The position numbers and the translations under genes were made by a program. DNA of 64,000 bases from positions 1 through 64,000 of the forward strand of contig CBFIBS010000015.1 in assembly GCA_965660945.1 (NCBI GenBank), read 5' to 3'. Origin of the DNA: UBA7985 sp002711265. Lineage in GTDB: Bacteria > Pseudomonadota > Alphaproteobacteria > UBA7985. The notes under the pieces are model-generated. The model was not told the DNA's origin, did no database searches, and saw only the letters and a program-made list of their open reading frames with translations. This document shows, in pieces, positions 26,553 through 34,829 of this stretch. The stretch's first letter is position 1. The number at the start of each line of letters is the position of its first letter.

Positions 26553-27847
26553 GTAAGTCGCGCGAACTCCACCCCGTTATCAACTTCGGCCTTGTGCCGT
26601 TGCTGCAGCTGATCCTCGCCTTTCTGGTCGTCGGGCTGCTGATCGTCCTGATCGGGGAAAACCCGGTGCAGGCCGTGCAGCTCTACGTCACCGACGTGCT
26701 CATGAGCCAGGTCGGGATCGGGCAGTCGATCTTCTACGCCACCACCCTGATCTTTACCGGGATGGCGGTCGCGCTGGCCTTCCACGCCGGGCTGTTCAAC
26801 ATCGGCGGTGAGGGACAGGGCATGTTCGGGGGCATCGGGTTGACCTTTGTCGCCCTGATCTTCATGGGGCACTTTACCGGCGGGGTCGGCTTCGACCTGC
26901 CCGGGTTCATCATCGTCCCGCTGCTGTTCATCGCAGCGGCGATCGGTGGGGCGGCGTGGGCGGCGATCCCCGGTTATCTGCAGGCCTACCGCGGCTCGCA
27001 CCTCGTGATCACCACCATTATGTTCAACGCCATTGCGTTCTCGATCATCCTGTTCCTGCTCACCGGCTGGTTCCAGAACCCTGACAACCCCGGCGACCCG
27101 AAGTCGCCGCTGCTGCCAGAGCAGTGGTGGCTGTGGAAGGTCGGCGACTACTACCAGTACCGTTTGGTCGACCTCGAAGCCAAGTACAAGGCGTTCAAGG
27201 ATTCGGGGCTTTCCGTGCCGGAAATCCGCGATCAGAACCCTGCGTTCTGGGAAGCCCGCGCCCAGGCGCGCAGCATGAAAAATAGCGCGGCGAACGTCTC
27301 GTTCCTCTTCGCCTTGCTGGTGGCTGTCGGCTTCTGGTTCTTCGTCTGGCGGACCAAGTGGGGCTACGCCATCCGTTCCATCGGCTTCAACCAGACCGCC
27401 GCCCGCTATGGCGGCGTCAACGTCCCGCGCACCATGTTCATGACCGTGTGTCTTTCGGGCGCGCTCGCGGGCCTCGCCTCGACCAACATCATTCTCGGCA
27501 ATGGCTCGGATTCCGAACACGTGCTGCGAGAGACCGGGCTGGTCGGCCTGGGCTTCGTCGGTATCGCAGTCGCGCTGATGGGGCGCAATCACCCCTTCGG
27601 CATCGTCATCGCCGCGCTGCTGTTCGGTTCGCTGTTCCAGTGGGGCGAGGTGATCCAGCTCAAGGGCCAGTTCCTGCGACCCAAGCTCAACATCGATAAG
27701 GAAATCGTGGTCGCGCTGCAGGGGCTGGTAGTGCTGTTCACCGGCGCGCTGTCGCTCATGGTCGTCTGGGCCGTGCGCTGGGTGGCTGAAAATCTGCTCG
27801 GCGGGGTCGGCCTCGCCAAGGAGATCGAGACGGGGGAGCGCGCGTGA
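26549..27847 (+). CDS. nucleoside-type ABC transporter permease 1
   Basis: Inner-membrane permease of the BPD_transp_2 family with about eight to ten hydrophobic segments. The conserved NIGGEGQGMFGGIG motif near residue 90 and the cytoplasmic GFNQTAARYGGV segment near residue 280 identify it. The length of 432 aa is slightly long because of an insert (about 185-250) with charged residues between membrane segments. It overlaps the ATPase gene by 4 bases and the second permease by up to 4 bases, so all are translated in a coupled way. Confidence 0.92.
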   Translation: MSKSRELHPVINFGLVPLLQLILAFLVVGLLIVLIGENPVQAVQLYVTDVLMSQVGIGQSIFYATTLIFTGMAVALAFHAGLFNIGGEGQGMFGGIGLTFVALIFMGHFTGGVGFDLPGFIIVPLLFIAAAIGGAAWAAIPGYLQAYRGSHLVITTIMFNAIAFSIILFLLTGWFQNPDNPGDPKSPLLPEQWWLWKVGDYYQYRLVDLEAKYKAFKDSGLSVPEIRDQNPAFWEARAQARSMKNSAANVSFLFALLVAVGFWFFVWRTKWGYAIRSIGFNQTAARYGGVNVPRTMFMTVCLSGALAGLASTNIILGNGSDSEHVLRETGLVGLGFVGIAVALMGRNHPFGIVIAALLFGSLFQWGEVIQLKGQFLRPKLNIDKEIVVALQGLVVLFTGALSLMVVWAVRWVAENLLGGVGLAKEIETGERA

Positions 27848-28839
27848 TGGAAATCTTCGAGCTGGTCTTTTCGCTCGCGCAGTCGACGCTGCGCTTCACG
27901 CCCATCCTGATTTTTGCGGCCATGGCGGGGGTGTTCTCCGAGCGCGCCGGGATCATCGACATTGGTCTCGAAGGCAAGCTGTTGATCGGTGCCTTCGTCA
28001 GCGCGACCGTCGCGCACTATGCCGGGTTCGGCCTTGTCGGGCTGTTTGCCGCCATGGCGGTGTGCATGGTCTTCGGCTGGCTGCACGGTCTGGCCACCAT
28101 CACCTTCCGAGGTGATCACGTGATTTCCGGGCTTGCGATCAACTTCCTCGCCGTGGGTCTGACCAAAACCATCGGCCATTCGCTGTTTGCCAAGGGCGGC
28201 GATACGCCCAACCTCGCCGGGCCGGACTCGACGGGCTGGGAGCGGTTGCAGAGCCTGATCCCCAAGCAGGTCCTGATCGACGCCTTCCCGGGGCTGGAGA
28301 GCAACAAGGCGCTGCTCAATGTCCTGTCGCTGCACGGTTGGCTGATCGCGCTGGCCTTTATCGCCGTCGTGCTAACCTGGTTTGTGCTCAATCAGACCCG
28401 CTTCGGTCTGCGCCTGCGATTTGTGGGTGAGGAACCGCAGGCGGTCGACACCGCCGGGGCCAGCGTGGTCGCCTACCGCTTTGCTGCCGTCACCATTGCC
28501 GGCGCGCTCTGTGGTATCGGCGGGGCCTATCTGTCGACCTCCAACATTGCCAGCTTTACCCCGAAAATGTCCGCCGACATGGGCTATCTGGCGCTGGCCG
28601 CCGTGGTCTTCGGCAAGTGGCGACCCTTTTACGCCATGCTCGGGTGTCTGCTGTTCGGGCTGCTGTTTGCGCTCAAGAACCGCCTCAACTCCGTCAACGA
28701 AGGATTCCTGGTTCAAATCCCCGGACAGCTGTTCGAGGCCCTGCCCTACGTGCTGGTGGTGGTGGTGCTGGCCGGCTTTGTCGGCTCGGCCCGGGCACCC
28801 AAGGCCATCGGGCGACCCTACGTCAAGGAACGCGAGTGA
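27844..28839 (+). CDS. nucleoside-type ABC transporter permease 2
   Basis: The second BPD_transp_2 permease, partner of the preceding one. It contains APILIFAAMAGVFSERAG-like membrane segments, the family motif NIGLEGKLLIGAF in the form DIGLEGKLL, and the cytoplasmic FVGEEPQAVDTAG. The length of 331 aa is typical. Starts at GTG 27844 and ATG 27847 are both possible; the GTG overlaps the upstream stop. Its TGA stop shares a base with the cdd ATG. Confidence 0.92.
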   Translation: MMEIFELVFSLAQSTLRFTPILIFAAMAGVFSERAGIIDIGLEGKLLIGAFVSATVAHYAGFGLVGLFAAMAVCMVFGWLHGLATITFRGDHVISGLAINFLAVGLTKTIGHSLFAKGGDTPNLAGPDSTGWERLQSLIPKQVLIDAFPGLESNKALLNVLSLHGWLIALAFIAVVLTWFVLNQTRFGLRLRFVGEEPQAVDTAGASVVAYRFAAVTIAGALCGIGGAYLSTSNIASFTPKMSADMGYLALAAVVFGKWRPFYAMLGCLLFGLLFALKNRLNSVNEGFLVQIPGQLFEALPYVLVVVVLAGFVGSARAPKAIGRPYVKERE

Positions 28840-29243
28840 TGGCGCTGGATCTGTTCGAGGCTGCCAAGGCGGCGCAGGCACGGGCGCACGCGCCCTACTC
28901 CAACTTTCAGGTTGGCGCCGCCATCCGCGACGATACCGGCGCCATCCATGCGGGCTGCAACATCGAAAACGCCGCCTACCCCTCGGGCTGGTGCGCAGAG
29001 CCTTCGGCGATCTCGCACATGATTGTCGCGGGCGGCAAGCACGTGCGCGAGCTGCTGGTGATCGGCAACTCGGACGTCCCCTGCATGCCCTGCGGTCTGT
29101 GCCGCCAGCGCCTGCTGGAATTCATCGAAGACACGCAGGCAGTGACGGTGCACCTCGCCCATCCTGAACGTGGCATCATCAAGACCCTGACCTTTGCGGA
29201 CCTCTATCCGCACGTATTCGGGGCCAAAGAACTCAAGAGCTGA
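28839..29243 (+). CDS. cdd: cytidine deaminase
   Basis: Zinc enzyme that deaminates cytidine and deoxycytidine to uridine and deoxyuridine. The start is ATG at 28839, overlapping the permease stop by one base (TGATG); longer in-frame sequence upstream is the permease read in another frame. The catalytic CAE is in WCAEPSAI and the two other zinc cysteines are in PCGLCRQRLLEF. The GCNIENAAYP substrate loop is present. The length of 134 aa fits the small homotetrameric form. One step of nucleoside salvage, co-transcribed with the transporter and deoA. Confidence 0.95.
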   Translation: MALDLFEAAKAAQARAHAPYSNFQVGAAIRDDTGAIHAGCNIENAAYPSGWCAEPSAISHMIVAGGKHVRELLVIGNSDVPCMPCGLCRQRLLEFIEDTQAVTVHLAHPERGIIKTLTFADLYPHVFGAKELKS

Positions 29244-29246
29244 CCC

Positions 29247-30581
29247 GTGGCCTATCTCCCGCAGGAAACCATCATCCGCAAACGGAACGGCGAAGAGCTG
29301 TCCGAGCAGGAAATTCGCACCTTCATCGAGGGTGTGACCAACGAAACCGTGGCCCGCGAGCAGGTCGCGGCCTTCGCCATGGCAACGCTGTTCCAGAAAA
29401 TGTCGGTCGAAGAGCGCAGGGCGCTGACCTTGGCCATGCGCGACAGTGGCGAGCGGCTGCAGTGGGAGGATCTCGATCTGCCCGGCCCGATCGCCGACAA
29501 GCATTCCACCGGCGGGGTTGGCGACAAGGTCAGCTTTCTGCTTGGCCCCATGGCGGCTGCCTGCGGGCTGTTCGTGCCGATGATCGCCGGGCGCGGGCTG
29601 GGTCACACCGGTGGTACGGTCGACAAGTTCGAGGCCATTCCAGGCTATTCGGTCACGCCCGACAATGCCACGTTCCGCGCGCTGGTCCGCGATGTCGGCG
29701 TCGCTATCATCGGCCAGACCGCGAACCTCGCCCCCGCCGACCGCATCATCTACGGCGTGCGCGATATCACGGGCACGGTGGAGAGCATCGACCTGATCAC
29801 CGGCTCGATCCTGTCCAAGAAACTGGCTGCCGGGCTGCAGTCGCTGGTCATGGACGTGAAGGTCGGCAACGGCGCTTTCATGGCAACGCTGGACGATGCG
29901 CGGGCACTGGCGCGGTCGATTGTCGACGTGGCCAACGCTGCCGGGTGCCGGACGTCTGCGCTGCTGACCAACATGAACTGGGTGCTGGGCGCCAGCGCCG
30001 GCAACGCAGTCGAGGTGCTCGAGTCCGTGCAGGCCATGGCCAACCCGGCCGAGGCCGACGAGCGGCTGATCTCGGTCTGCGTGGCACTGGTGGGCGAGAT
30101 GCTGGTCAACAGCGGGCTGGTCGACAGCCCGGTAACTGCGCGCGAGCAGGCGCGGGCGTCGCTGGACAGCGGCGCAGCGCTGGAGCGCTTCGGGAAGATG
30201 GTGGCGGGCCTTGGTGGGCCGGCGGACTTTGGTGAAAACCCTGAAAAGCACCTCGCCGCTGCCGCCGTGGTCCGGCCGGTGATGGCGGCCGAAGCGGGCT
30301 TTGTCAGCGCCCACGCCACGCGTGATCTAGGGGTGGCGATCATCGGGTTGGGCGGCGGACGGACCCAACCGGGCGCGCCGATCGACCACGCCGTCGGCCT
30401 GAGCGCCGTTGCGGGCCCGGGCGCTGCTGTCGGACCGGGGCGCGACGAGCGCCCCCTCGCCCTGATCCACGCCGCCAGCGAGGCTGACTACGAGGCGGCG
30501 GCGGCGGCCGTGCGCGCCGCAATTGCGGTCAGCGCTGAGCAACCCACGCCGCGCCCGCTCGAACTCGACGTGGTGCGCTGA
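29247..30581 (+). CDS. deoA: thymidine phosphorylase
   Basis: Splits thymidine or deoxyuridine with phosphate into base and deoxyribose 1-phosphate. The family signature with KHSTGGVGDKVS (phosphate loop, residues about 82-93) and the catalytic region GRGLGHTGGTVDKFE are intact, as are the later MDVKVGNGAFM and GLGGGR motifs. The length of 444 aa is typical; cytosolic dimer. It starts with GTG, 4 bases after the cdd stop, and is followed 3 bases later by deoB, clearly one operon. Confidence 0.96.
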   Translation: MAYLPQETIIRKRNGEELSEQEIRTFIEGVTNETVAREQVAAFAMATLFQKMSVEERRALTLAMRDSGERLQWEDLDLPGPIADKHSTGGVGDKVSFLLGPMAAACGLFVPMIAGRGLGHTGGTVDKFEAIPGYSVTPDNATFRALVRDVGVAIIGQTANLAPADRIIYGVRDITGTVESIDLITGSILSKKLAAGLQSLVMDVKVGNGAFMATLDDARALARSIVDVANAAGCRTSALLTNMNWVLGASAGNAVEVLESVQAMANPAEADERLISVCVALVGEMLVNSGLVDSPVTAREQARASLDSGAALERFGKMVAGLGGPADFGENPEKHLAAAAVVRPVMAAEAGFVSAHATRDLGVAIIGLGGGRTQPGAPIDHAVGLSAVAGPGAAVGPGRDERPLALIHAASEADYEAAAAAVRAAIAVSAEQPTPRPLELDVVR

Positions 30582-30583
30582 GC

Positions 30584-31843
30584 GTGGCGCGGGCCTTCAT
30601 TCTGCTCTGTGACAGCGTTGGCTGTGGCGGCGCACCGGATGCGGGGGATTTCTTCAACATCGATGCGGCAACGGGCGAAAGCCTGCCCGACACCGGGTCG
30701 GACACGCTGGGTAACCTCGCACGCTGGCGGGCCGCACGGGGCAGGCCGCTGCGCCTGCCGCATCTGGCTCGCATGGGGCTGGGGCTGGCCTGCGCGGAGG
30801 CGACCGGCGAGATCCCGCCGGGGTTGGAACTGCCCGGGGGCGCGGCAGGGCCGCAGGCGGCCGTGGGCTCAGCCATCGAGACATCGCGCGGCAAGGATAC
30901 GCCCAGCGGTCACTATGAGATTTGCGGCACGCCGGTGGACTTTGACTGGGGCTACTTTCCCCGGACCCGGCCGTGCTTTCCCGATGCGCTGATCGAAGCG
31001 CTGGTCGAGGCCTGCGACCTGCCCGGCGTGCTGGGCAACGAGCACGCCAGCGGCACCGCCATCATCGCTGAACTGGGCGACGAGCACTGTCTCAGCGGCA
31101 AGCCGATCGTCTACACCAGCGCCGATTCCGTGTTCCAGATCGCAGCCCATGAGGAGGCCTTCGGACTCGACCGGCTGTACGCCGTCTGCGAGGTGGCGCG
31201 CGGTATTTGTGACCCGCTCAACATCGGCCGCGTCATCGCCCGGCCCTTTACCGGGAGCGGGGGCGGCGCAGATGATGGTGCCGGCTACCGGCGCACGGGC
31301 AATCGGCGGGATTTTGCGGTCCCGCCCCCGCCGGGTAACCTGCTCGACGCTGTCGTGGAAGCCGGGGGTGCGGTCTGGTCCGTTGGCAAGGTCGATGACA
31401 TCTTCGGCCACCGCTCGATCAGCCACCGCAGCAAACGCGATGGGCTGGCGGCGCTGTGGGATGGCACGCTGGAGGCCGCGCAGGCGGCTGAGGACGGCGC
31501 GCTGATTTTCACGAACTTCGTCGATTTCGACAGCAAGTTCGGCCATCGGCGCCTGCCTGGGGGCTATGCCGAAGCGCTGGAATACTGGGACAGCCGTCTG
31601 CCAGAGCTGTTGTCGGTGCTGCGGGAGGATGATCTGGTGCTGTGGACGGCAGACCACGGCAACGATCCGACCTGGCCCGGGACCGACCACACCCGCGAGC
31701 AAGTGCCGATGCTGTTCTTCGGACCGGCGGCGCCGACGGGTCGGCGGCTGGGGACGTCTGTAACCTTTGCTGACATGGGGGCCACGCTGGCACGGCACCT
31801 TAGCCTGGGCCGCGATCTGCCCCACGGCACAGCCCTGTTTTAG
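30584..31843 (+). CDS. deoB: phosphopentomutase
   Basis: Interconverts (deoxy)ribose 1-phosphate and 5-phosphate with two manganese ions, the step after deoA. Metal ligands of the alkaline-phosphatase superfamily are in DSVGCGGAPDA at the N-terminus and in TADHGNDPTWPGTDHTRE near residue 350-367; the phosphorylated Thr is in KDTPSGHYEI. The length of 419 aa is typical. It begins with GTG 3 bases after deoA. Four 36-bp repeats follow its stop. No deoC aldolase gene is nearby to complete deoxyribose use. Confidence 0.95.
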   Translation: MARAFILLCDSVGCGGAPDAGDFFNIDAATGESLPDTGSDTLGNLARWRAARGRPLRLPHLARMGLGLACAEATGEIPPGLELPGGAAGPQAAVGSAIETSRGKDTPSGHYEICGTPVDFDWGYFPRTRPCFPDALIEALVEACDLPGVLGNEHASGTAIIAELGDEHCLSGKPIVYTSADSVFQIAAHEEAFGLDRLYAVCEVARGICDPLNIGRVIARPFTGSGGGADDGAGYRRTGNRRDFAVPPPPGNLLDAVVEAGGAVWSVGKVDDIFGHRSISHRSKRDGLAALWDGTLEAAQAAEDGALIFTNFVDFDSKFGHRRLPGGYAEALEYWDSRLPELLSVLREDDLVLWTADHGNDPTWPGTDHTREQVPMLFFGPAAPTGRRLGTSVTFADMGATLARHLSLGRDLPHGTALF

Positions 31844-31852
31844 TGCACGCGC

Positions 31853-31996
31853 ACCGCTCAAAGCCGAAGGCGTGTTGAGTGGAAAGGTACCGCTCAAAGC
31901 CGAAGGCGTGTTGAGTGGAAAGGTACCGCTCAAAGCCGAAGGCGTGTTGAGTGGAAAGGCACCGCTCAAAGCCGAAGGCGTGTTGAGCGTAAGGGA
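31853..31996. repeat. four tandem copies of a 36-bp hairpin-forming repeat
   Basis: Units start at 31853, 31889, 31925 and 31961, each 36 bp. Units 1-2 appear identical; unit 3 differs in its final base, and unit 4 diverges near its end. Within a unit CCGCTCAA pairs with TTGAGTGG (one G-U pair; positions 31854-31861 and 31875-31882 in unit 1), enclosing GCC-GAA-GGC, so each copy folds into a REP-like hairpin. The array lies between the convergent genes deoB and upp. Because 36 is a multiple of three, both strands stay open and encode a spurious 12-residue repeat. Confidence 0.9.
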
Positions 31997-32048
31997 AAGA
32001 GATGCGCAACGCTTGGTCCCGCCAAAGCTCGCCTCAGCTCGCGGCTGC

Positions 32049-32675
32049 TTAGGTGCCGTAGAGACGATCCCCGGCATCACCCAGACCCGGCACGATATAG
32101 CCCTTCTCATTCAGGCGCTCATCCAGCGACGCCGTATAGATCGGAACGTCCGGGTGATCGGCGCTGAATTTCTCCACCCCCTCAGGTGCGGCCAGCAGGC
32201 AGATGAATTTGAGCGTTTTCGCCCCCTGCTCCTTCACGAGACGCACAGCGTGCGACGACGAGCCACCGGTCGCTAGCATGGGATCGCAGATCAGCACGGT
32301 ACCGGTGCTGACGTCGGGTAGGTTCAGGTAGTACTGCTCAGGCTGCAGCGTCGCCTCGTTGCGCTTGAGGCCGACAAAGCCGACCTTGGCCGTCCGCTCC
32401 AGCGCCAGCAGCCCGTCGAGGAAGCCGTTGCCCGCCCGCAGGATCGAAATTACGCTCAGCGACTGCGGCTCCCGCACCGGGGCATCGAAGGTCATCAGCG
32501 GCGTCTCCACCGGTTGGCGGATCATGGGCCAGTCGCGCAAGGCCTCATACCCGAGCATGAAGCTGACATCGTGCATGAGCGAGCGAAAGCGCGCCATGTC
32601 CGTCCCGACGCTGCGCAGTTGGCTAAGCTTGTCAGTCACCAACGGGTGATCGACGACGTGGAGTGTGTTGGACAT
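32049..32675 (-). CDS. upp: uracil phosphoribosyltransferase
   Basis: Converts uracil and PRPP to UMP, the salvage step for the base released upstream. The PRPP-binding motif DPMLATGGSS is at about residues 131-140, and the uracil-binding C-terminal part GYIVPGLGDAGDRLYGT is complete. The length of 208 aa is typical. It is transcribed toward deoB, from which it is separated by the 36-bp repeat array, and lies 73 bases after the add gene on the same strand. Confidence 0.96.
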   Translation of the reverse strand: MSNTLHVVDHPLVTDKLSQLRSVGTDMARFRSLMHDVSFMLGYEALRDWPMIRQPVETPLMTFDAPVREPQSLSVISILRAGNGFLDGLLALERTAKVGFVGLKRNEATLQPEQYYLNLPDVSTGTVLICDPMLATGGSSSHAVRLVKEQGAKTLKFICLLAAPEGVEKFSADHPDVPIYTASLDERLNEKGYIVPGLGDAGDRLYGT

Positions 32676-32748
32676 GGGCTCTCCCCCTTCTTCTAAGTCG
32701 GCCTTCGATGCTGGTCGTCTTCAGGCGCGAAACGCCAAACGCCTGTCG

Positions 32749-33768
32749 CTAGGCGTTGGCCTCGGCCTCCACCCGCTTCAGCAGGCCGTCCCGTGTGCCC
32801 GCGTCCATGAACCCGGCGTTGAGCGCATTGCGCGTAATGTCAAAGAGGTCTGCCACAGAAAGCCCTGCAACATCCATGGCAAATCGGTACTCCGCCCCCA
32901 AAGAGGTGTGGAAATAAGGCGGATCATCGCTGGCCAACGTGATCACACAGCCCGCTTCCCACAGCCCGCGCAAGGCGTGCTGCTCGGGGCTCTCGAACAC
33001 GCTCAGCGCCACGTTCGACCCCGGGCAGACCTCGAACGGGATCCGTCGCTCGGCCAGCTCGGCCACCAATGCAGGATCGTAGATCGCCCGCACTCCGTGC
33101 CCGAGCCGCTCAACCATGGGCAGCGCCTCGAGGGTCTCGCGGATCGACGCCGGGCCGAGCCACTCGCCGGTGTGCGCCGTACAGCGCAGGCCCGCCTGCA
33201 CGGCGATGTCGTAGGCCGGGCGGAAGTCTGCGGGCCGGTGCGCATCCTCGGCCCCGGCCATCTGGAAGCCCGTGACATAGGGGTGCGGGTGGGCCGCAAT
33301 CGCCTCGGCAGCGGCGAGGCTGCGCTCGAGACCATAGTGCCGGACGATGGTCTGGCTGATCCGGGTTTCGACCCCGAACTGCGCCCGGGCATGGTCGATG
33401 GCCTCGACCACGGCGTCGAGCTGGTCCTGCAGCCCCATACCCAGATCGAAGACATGATCCGGGCTGGTCAGGATTTCGACGTAGAGCCCGCCCTCGGCCG
33501 CAACCCGCCCCAGATAATCGAGCGTCAGGTCGTAGTAGTCGCGCGGCGTCCGGATGACCGACGCCGCCATGTCATAGATCTTCAGAAAATCGTTGAAGTC
33601 GGTCCACAGGTAGTTGTCGTCAGCGTCCAGGACGCCATCGGGAAGGGCTATGCCGTTGCGATCGGCGAGCATGCGCAGCACCGGCGGGTGGATCGTTCCT
33701 TCAAGATGAGCGTGCAGCTCGGCCTTCGGCACCCGGTCCGCCGGGTGCTTGCCAAAATCTTTGAGCAT
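32749..33768 (-). CDS. add: adenosine deaminase
   Basis: Zinc enzyme that deaminates adenosine and deoxyadenosine to inosine. Zinc ligands are the HAHLEG pair at residues 18-20, the His of TAHTGEW with its catalytic Glu, and the Asp pair in LASDDPPYF. HGVRA supplies the further catalytic His. The change of HAGE to HTGE is unusual but conservative. The length of 339 aa is typical; cytosolic. An AGGAGA site lies upstream of the ATG. The type-3 adenine deaminase subfamily is close in sequence, and a narrow choice between adenosine and adenine is not certain from sequence alone. Confidence 0.87.
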   Translation of the reverse strand: MLKDFGKHPADRVPKAELHAHLEGTIHPPVLRMLADRNGIALPDGVLDADDNYLWTDFNDFLKIYDMAASVIRTPRDYYDLTLDYLGRVAAEGGLYVEILTSPDHVFDLGMGLQDQLDAVVEAIDHARAQFGVETRISQTIVRHYGLERSLAAAEAIAAHPHPYVTGFQMAGAEDAHRPADFRPAYDIAVQAGLRCTAHTGEWLGPASIRETLEALPMVERLGHGVRAIYDPALVAELAERRIPFEVCPGSNVALSVFESPEQHALRGLWEAGCVITLASDDPPYFHTSLGAEYRFAMDVAGLSVADLFDITRNALNAGFMDAGTRDGLLKRVEAEANA

Positions 33769-33841
33769 CGTGGCTCTCCTCTGTTCTAGTCCCGGACGTC
33801 GCGGAGCTGCGGTGGTGGTCGCAGCGGCGCCCGGTTGGTCC

Positions 33842-33855
33842 GGCCCCTCGGGGCC
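33842..33855. terminator. GC-rich palindrome after the PhyH-type gene
   Basis: GGCCCC (33842-33847) mirrors GGGGCC (33850-33855), which as RNA gives a 5-bp stem with a four-base loop. It is 12 bases past the stop at 33868 on the minus strand and lacks a U-tract. A weak terminator is possible. Confidence 0.35.
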
Positions 33856-33867
33856 ATCTGGCCCGGT

Positions 33868-34758
33868 TCAGGCGGAATTCATGCCTTCGCCGAAGGTCCG
33901 CAACGGCAGATCGTCCCGCCGCTGCAGCCAGTTGTCCGCCGGGTAGTGCGCCGATGCGTCGACCGTGTGCAAGGTATAGGCATAGCGCGACTTGTCTGAA
34001 ATGTTGGCCGACGAGCGATGCGGCAGGCGACCGTGGAGCAGGATCAACGATCCCTTGGGCGCCTCCAGCGGCACCGCCTCGTCCAGCGGCCAATCAACGG
34101 CTGACAGGTCTTCGAAATCGGTCCCCGCGCCGTCCCCGGTGCGGAAAAAGCGGCGCTCCAGCGGACCCTTGTGCCAGCCGGGCAAAGCGTACATGGCGCC
34201 GTTCTCCAGCGTAGCGTCCTGCAGCGCGAACCAGAAACCGATGCAGGTCTCGGGCTGGGAGAAAATAAAGGTGCTGTCCTGGTGCATGGTCACCTCGCCG
34301 CCCACCCGCGCGTGCTTGAAGATCAGCATCGACTGCAGCAGCTGCGGCGTTCCCAGCCCGAGCTGTCGGGTCAGCCGCCCGAGCTGCTGCTGGTGGGAAA
34401 AGGCCTCGAAGTCCGGGTCGAGGTCGTGCATGGCGTGGCCGAGCTTGTTCACCGCACGCTTGCGGTCGACCCCGGCGGTGTTCTCTTCCATGAACGCGCG
34501 CATGACATCGCCGGAGCTCAGGAAGTAGTCCTCCCCCGCGTGCTGGTTATCGACGGCGTCGAAAGCGTGGCCCTCGGCCTCTTCGACCAGCTGGTCGGAA
34601 AGCCGGTCGGCGGCCGCAATCAGCGCGTCGCAGGCCTCGGGCGCTACGAAATCCTCGAGGATGAGGCAACCTGCGGCCTCCCATGCGGCTCTGGCAGCCG
34701 CAGGCGCGCCGTGGACGGGATCATAGGTGAATCGGGGGGCTGGCACTGTCTCTATCAT
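33868..34758 (-). CDS. phytanoyl-CoA dioxygenase (PhyH)-family protein
   Basis: Predicted Fe(II)/2-oxoglutarate-dependent oxygenase. The metal-binding H-x-D is in TMHQDSTF, with the distal His in RLPHRSSAN; a 2-oxoglutarate-binding Arg is probably the one in SRYAYTLH. The ATG at 34758 is chosen over a TTG at 34797 because the longer start adds nothing conserved, though neither has a good ribosome binding site. The length is 296 aa. The substrate is unknown: the family hydroxylates acyl-CoAs, ectoine, halogenated or small metabolites. It lies 72 bases downstream of the enolase-superfamily gene on the same strand. Confidence 0.82.
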   Translation of the reverse strand: MIETVPAPRFTYDPVHGAPAAARAAWEAAGCLILEDFVAPEACDALIAAADRLSDQLVEEAEGHAFDAVDNQHAGEDYFLSSGDVMRAFMEENTAGVDRKRAVNKLGHAMHDLDPDFEAFSHQQQLGRLTRQLGLGTPQLLQSMLIFKHARVGGEVTMHQDSTFIFSQPETCIGFWFALQDATLENGAMYALPGWHKGPLERRFFRTGDGAGTDFEDLSAVDWPLDEAVPLEAPKGSLILLHGRLPHRSSANISDKSRYAYTLHTVDASAHYPADNWLQRRDDLPLRTFGEGMNSA

Positions 34759-34829
34759 AGTGCACCAAAGGCTTGCCCAATCCGGCGGATTTAGCAATCA
34801 GAATCTTCGACCTTCGGGACCAAAGACCC

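Noticed and set aside
28704..28728. T-arm-like sequence GGTTCAAATCC, as in a tRNA
   Set aside because: It lies inside a well-supported permease gene in frame, and no matching acceptor, D-arm or anticodon arm is found around it.
31853..31996. CRISPR-like array
   Set aside because: The 36-bp units are joined directly without variable spacers, and no cas gene is present; they are tandem repeats.
31767..32276. Rightward open frame encoding a 12-residue peptide repeat
   Set aside because: It begins inside deoB and its periodic sequence only reflects the 36-bp array; the frame has no ribosome binding site.
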